From positions 1 to 64,000 of the forward strand of contig JAJEGN010000004.1 of the NCBI GenBank assembly GCA_022819855.1: 64,000 nt of DNA, given 5' to 3'. Positions 60,876-64,000 of the stretch are shown here, in pieces. Under the pieces are notes generated by a model, which ran no database searches, had not been told where the DNA came from, and saw only the letters and a program-made list of their open reading frames with translations. Each line of letters starts with the position of its first letter. Positions within the stretch are counted from its first letter, which is position 1. This stretch comes from Gammaproteobacteria bacterium. GTDB lineage: Bacteria > Pseudomonadota > Gammaproteobacteria > Steroidobacterales > Rariloculaceae. The position numbers were made by a program, and so were the translations under genes.

Positions 60876-63620
60876 ATGGACAAGCCTGTTCAACCCTGGC
60901 TCGAACTCTACGGGTCCATGCCCGCAACGATTGAACCGGCAAGCCGGACGGCGCTCGCGATGTTCCGCGCGACGGCCGCGCGCGACCCCGGCGCGCCGCT
61001 CGCCTGGTACTTCGATCAAACGATTTCGGCAGGCGAGTTCGACGCGATGTCCGATGCGCTCGCCGTCGCACTGCAGGCGGGCCGGGTGGAGCCCGGAGAC
61101 CGCATTGCGATGTACCTGCAGAACGTCCCGCAGGTGCTGATCGCCGTGCTCGCCGCGTGGAAGTGCGGCGCCGTCATCGTGCCCTGCAACCCCATGCTGC
61201 GCGAAGCGGAACTTGCCAAGGTGCTCGCCGGGTCCGGCAGCCGCGTGCTGATCTGTCAGGAGGACCTCTACGCCGACGTCGCCCAGGCGGCGTTGCCGCA
61301 GACGGCGGTCGAACTTGCGGTGACGACCTCGGCGCTCGATTTCCTGCCGGACGATCAGCCCCTGCCGAAGATGCTCGCCGGCATCACGCGGCAGCGCAGC
61401 GTGAAGGCGCCCGACATGCTCCAACTCATCGACCGGCATCGCGGCGAAGCGCCCGAACCGGTCGCGATCAGCGGCGAGGACGTCGCATTCATGGTCTATA
61501 CCTCGGGGACCACGGGCGATCCCAAGGGCGCGATGAACCTGCACCGCAACGTCGTCTTTGCGACGACGGTGTACGAGCGCTGGATCGGCCTGTCCGTCGA
61601 AGACCGGATTCTCGGTCTGGCGCCGCTCTTCCACGTGACGGGGCTGATCGGTCACGTCACGCTCGCGATGCTGACCGGCGCGCCGCTCATACTCTTCTAC
61701 CGTTTCGATGCCGACGAGGCGATGCGCCTGGCGGCGAGCCACGGGGCGACCTTCTGCGTATCGGCCATTACGGCGTTCATCGCGCTTCTCAACAGCGGCG
61801 CGCTCGACAAGTACGACGTGAGCTCATTGACCAAGCTCTATACGGGCGGCGCGCCGACGCCGCCGAGCGTTCTCGCCGAGTGGCGCGAACGCACCGGCGT
61901 CAGGATCCACCCGATGTACGGCCTGACCGAGGCGACCTCGCCGACGCACATGACGCCGCACGACGCCGAGCCGCCCGTCGATTCGCATACGGGAGCCCTG
62001 ACGATCGGCGTGCCCGTGTTCGACACGAAGGTCAAGGTGATCACGGATGCCGGCTACGAGGCCGAGCCCGGCGAAATCGGCGAGTTCGTGATCGCAGGTC
62101 CCCAGATCGTGCCGGGCTACTGGCAGAAACCCGGGGAAACCGAGCGCGCCATCGGGCCGGACGGCCTGCGCACGGGCGATGTCGGCTTCATGGACGAGAA
62201 GGGCTGGTTCTACCTCGTCGACCGGTCCAAGGACATGATCGTCGCGTCAGGCTTCAAGGTCTGGCCGAAGGAAGTCGAGGACGTTCTGTATGAGCACTCG
62301 GCCGTGCGCGAGGCGGCCGTCGTCGGCATCCCCGACCCTTACCGCGGCGAGACCATCAAGGCGGTGATCAGCGTGAAGCCCGGACGCGAGGTCGGCGTCG
62401 ACGAGATACGGGCTTTCGCTCGCGAACGCCTCGCGGCCTACAAATACCCGCGATTCGTCGAGATTCTCGACGAGCTGCCGAAGACGACGAGCGGCAAGAT
62501 CATGCGGCGGCTGCTGCAGCCGACGTCCACCGGCGCGGCATTGCCGATGGAGGCCGCGGAGTCCGAGTTCGCCACGGTGTCCTATCCGCAGTTGCGTGCG
62601 GCGGTGGAAGCGCGCGCGGTGCTCGAGGCCGGCGCGACCTGGCTGCGCCTGAGTCGCGGGTCGGTGTCGATGTCGACTGCCGAAACGCTCTACGAGCGGC
62701 TGCACGCGATGGTCGCGCTGCTCGGCGAGGACGGGACGTTCATCGACAAGGAAGCGTTCTTCGATGCCAACAAGGCCTATCACGCGGCCGTGATCGGGAT
62801 CGCCGAGAACGAGCATCTCTCCGCCGGCTTCGAAACGCTCAAGCTCCGGCAGCTTTACCGTACGGCGCTCGAGGAAGAGTCCGTTGCCGCGGAGAACGTC
62901 ATCTACTTTCACGAGTACCTGACCGATTCGATCGCGGCCGGTAACGCTGAAGGCGCCATTCAGGCGATCCTGTCCTGGGGCAAGACCTCGGCCTCTCGCG
63001 TGCGCAAGGCGCTTCGATACGACGGCGGAGATACCTCGGTCGTCGACGAGCTGCGCCCCGGCGGTATCGTCGAGGATCTCTCGGCGGCGTTCGCAAAGGA
63101 ACAGGACAGCCTGGCCGGGGACGTGGACGCGCTCGTGCAGGGCCTCGATGCCCGCGCGGCGCTCGAGATCGGCATTACGGAATCGCTCGGCAAGGCGCTC
63201 ATGGTCGAGGCCGAGCGCGATGCGCTGCGTGCGCGCCTGCGCGCCTTCACGCCGCTCGTCCGCGGCGCGACCCGCGCGCACGTCGCCCGTTACATCCGTT
63301 CCGACGACGCGTTCCACCGCGTGTTCCTGAGCCTGTTGCGCAATCCCTGCCTCTTCGAGATCTACAACTCCATCGACCTGCCGGAGCTCATGCGCCGCGT
63401 GCTCGAGGTCGCGCCGGCTTCGATTCGGGAAGTCTTCGACGACCACAAGGGGCTCACGCGCGCTTTGCAGAGCGGCGAGACCCACAACGTGAGCGCGGCC
63501 ATCACCGAACACGTGAACCGGGCCCGCACGGCGCTCGCGGAGTTTCTCGCCGAGTCCGAAGGCGGCGACGAACGGCAGGAGTTTGCGGGAACCGACGCGA
63601 CGGCGCTGCGCCGCGCCTAG
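60876..63620 (+). CDS. Acyl-CoA synthetase fused to two FCD domains
   Basis: The 914-residue protein starts with a complete AMP-forming synthetase: YTSGTTGDPKGAM (about 208-220), YGLTEATSP, GLRTGDVGF and KTTSGKIMRRL (about 535-545, catalytic Lys). Residues about 573-713 and 755-891 are two FCD domains, the ligand-binding half of FadR-type regulators, without an HTH. FCD1 has DANKAYH and YFHEYL, while FCD2 has DDAFH, DDHKGL and ITEHV, so FCD2 keeps the full metal-site pattern and FCD1 lacks the last His. The enzyme activates a fatty or other organic acid. The FCD pair could sense the acyl-CoA product. Confidence 0.85.
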   Translation: MDKPVQPWLELYGSMPATIEPASRTALAMFRATAARDPGAPLAWYFDQTISAGEFDAMSDALAVALQAGRVEPGDRIAMYLQNVPQVLIAVLAAWKCGAVIVPCNPMLREAELAKVLAGSGSRVLICQEDLYADVAQAALPQTAVELAVTTSALDFLPDDQPLPKMLAGITRQRSVKAPDMLQLIDRHRGEAPEPVAISGEDVAFMVYTSGTTGDPKGAMNLHRNVVFATTVYERWIGLSVEDRILGLAPLFHVTGLIGHVTLAMLTGAPLILFYRFDADEAMRLAASHGATFCVSAITAFIALLNSGALDKYDVSSLTKLYTGGAPTPPSVLAEWRERTGVRIHPMYGLTEATSPTHMTPHDAEPPVDSHTGALTIGVPVFDTKVKVITDAGYEAEPGEIGEFVIAGPQIVPGYWQKPGETERAIGPDGLRTGDVGFMDEKGWFYLVDRSKDMIVASGFKVWPKEVEDVLYEHSAVREAAVVGIPDPYRGETIKAVISVKPGREVGVDEIRAFARERLAAYKYPRFVEILDELPKTTSGKIMRRLLQPTSTGAALPMEAAESEFATVSYPQLRAAVEARAVLEAGATWLRLSRGSVSMSTAETLYERLHAMVALLGEDGTFIDKEAFFDANKAYHAAVIGIAENEHLSAGFETLKLRQLYRTALEEESVAAENVIYFHEYLTDSIAAGNAEGAIQAILSWGKTSASRVRKALRYDGGDTSVVDELRPGGIVEDLSAAFAKEQDSLAGDVDALVQGLDARAALEIGITESLGKALMVEAERDALRARLRAFTPLVRGATRAHVARYIRSDDAFHRVFLSLLRNPCLFEIYNSIDLPELMRRVLEVAPASIREVFDDHKGLTRALQSGETHNVSAAITEHVNRARTALAEFLAESEGGDERQEFAGTDATALRRA

Positions 63621-63768
63621 CGCACGTTCGCTCGCAGGCGAGCCGGGCGTCTGCCGTCCTGGCTCGCGAATCGGACCGCGGCCACGACCGCGCAAGCAAT
63701 TGCGAGACGCCGCAGCGAGACGGGTCTCGAAAAAAAAGTTGACGGGGACGCTTGACATGCAGAGCGAA

Positions 63769-63786
63769 TGCGTAGCAAACTACGCA
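63769..63786. promoter_or_regulatory. Perfect inverted repeat upstream of the phasin gene
   Basis: TGCGTAG-CAAA-CTACGCA is a perfect 7-bp inverted repeat about 80 bases before the phasin start. A TTGACA lies just upstream (63753-63758). It may be an operator, as phasin genes are often under a PHA-responsive repressor, or a short RNA hairpin. Confidence 0.5.
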
Positions 63787-63866
63787 CGCTTTCGGTTGGG
63801 GTGGAAGACCGCCTCGCCAAAGACGACTGATCCCTTGCACTTCGTTTGTTTTGAGGAGTAACGACG

Positions 63867-64000
63867 ATGTCAGAATATGCCAAGCTTGCCACCGCGGCCG
63901 GCGACCAGTATCTGTCCGCGCTCGCGGACGCGCAGGAGACCTTTCTGAAGTCCATTGAGCCGGTCATCGAGACGATGGGCAAGGTCCCTGCGATGCCCGC
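63867..64000 (+). CDS. Phasin-like protein, N-terminal part
   Basis: ATG 63867 follows GAGGAG. The 44 visible residues (SEYAKLATAAGDQYLSALAD, AQETFLKSIEPVIETMG) are helical and match the N-terminus of phasins, which coat polyhydroxyalkanoate granules. The gene is cut off by the window end. With the acyl-CoA synthetase next to it, a carbon-storage context is likely. Confidence 0.7.
   Translation, partial: MSEYAKLATAAGDQYLSALADAQETFLKSIEPVIETMGKVPAMP

Noticed and set aside
1..64000. CRISPR array, rRNA, tRNA or insertion-sequence transposase
   Set aside because: No regular spaced repeats, RNA gene or transposase was recognised. The only recombinase seen is the tyrosine integrase.

Overview
The window is GC-rich bacterial DNA with dense genes, many short or overlapping junctions and many Sec, Tat and lipoprotein export signals. 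A YadA-type trimeric autotransporter, a classical autotransporter, a DUF5916 outer-membrane protein, an RND pump and a phasin all point to a Gram-negative proteobacterium. A secreted ankyrin-repeat protein, a methyl-branching type I PKS and five toxin-antitoxin modules would fit a host-associated (for example sponge) or marine gammaproteobacterium. That placement is an inference; no rRNA or tRNA gene was recognised.

Layout. 0-2.5 kb: a lipoprotein start and the trimeric autotransporter, both on the minus strand. 2.8-10 kb: an accessory region with a tyrosine integrase, two vapBC-like modules inside an 88-bp duplication, a small membrane coiled-coil protein, an autotransporter and a hipBA module enclosed by an exact 40-bp direct repeat. 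10-16 kb: a kexin-like secreted S8 protease, a dihaem cytochrome c, an AbiE-type toxin-antitoxin pair and a beta-hydroxyacid dehydrogenase. 16.9-18.7 kb: a secreted ankyrin protein. 18.8-22.4 kb: the first cluster of a secreted paralogous family, called here the WDG family after its WDGDTLVVE motif, with a DUF6152 protein. 22.5-26.3 kb: a DUF4153 membrane protein, a 2-methylcitrate synthase-like enzyme and a ParDE-like pair.

26.5-41 kb is a lipid or polyketide locus: an Sfp-type phosphopantetheinyl transferase, an NCS2 permease with an unusual soluble C-terminal domain, a 3460-residue PKS translationally coupled to it (KS-AT-DH-MT-ER-KR-ACP-KS-inactive AT), and on the opposite strand an alpha/beta hydrolase and a free ACP. 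The domain order suggests a reduced, methyl-branched acyl product.

41-56 kb is dominated by the WDG and DUF6152 families (eight and four members in the whole window). They are interleaved with a secreted two-domain VOC protein, an RND pump and adaptor, a Tat-exported intradiol dioxygenase-like protein and a Tat-exported aldo/keto reductase. One WDG member is fused to a metallo-beta-lactamase. The exported enzymes and the pump suggest envelope-level processing or export of small, perhaps aromatic, compounds, but no substrate can be read from the sequence.

57-64 kb holds a DUF5916 protein, a secreted helical repeat protein, an XRE regulator, an acyl-CoA synthetase fused to two FadR-type ligand-binding (FCD) domains without an HTH, and the start of a phasin gene, suggesting acyl-CoA or polyhydroxyalkanoate metabolism.

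The strongest candidates for something undescribed are the synthetase-FCD-FCD fusion, the permease-PKS locus with its upstream box array, the WDG/DUF6152 multi-paralogue set, and the repeated signature of duplicated gene ends at module borders.
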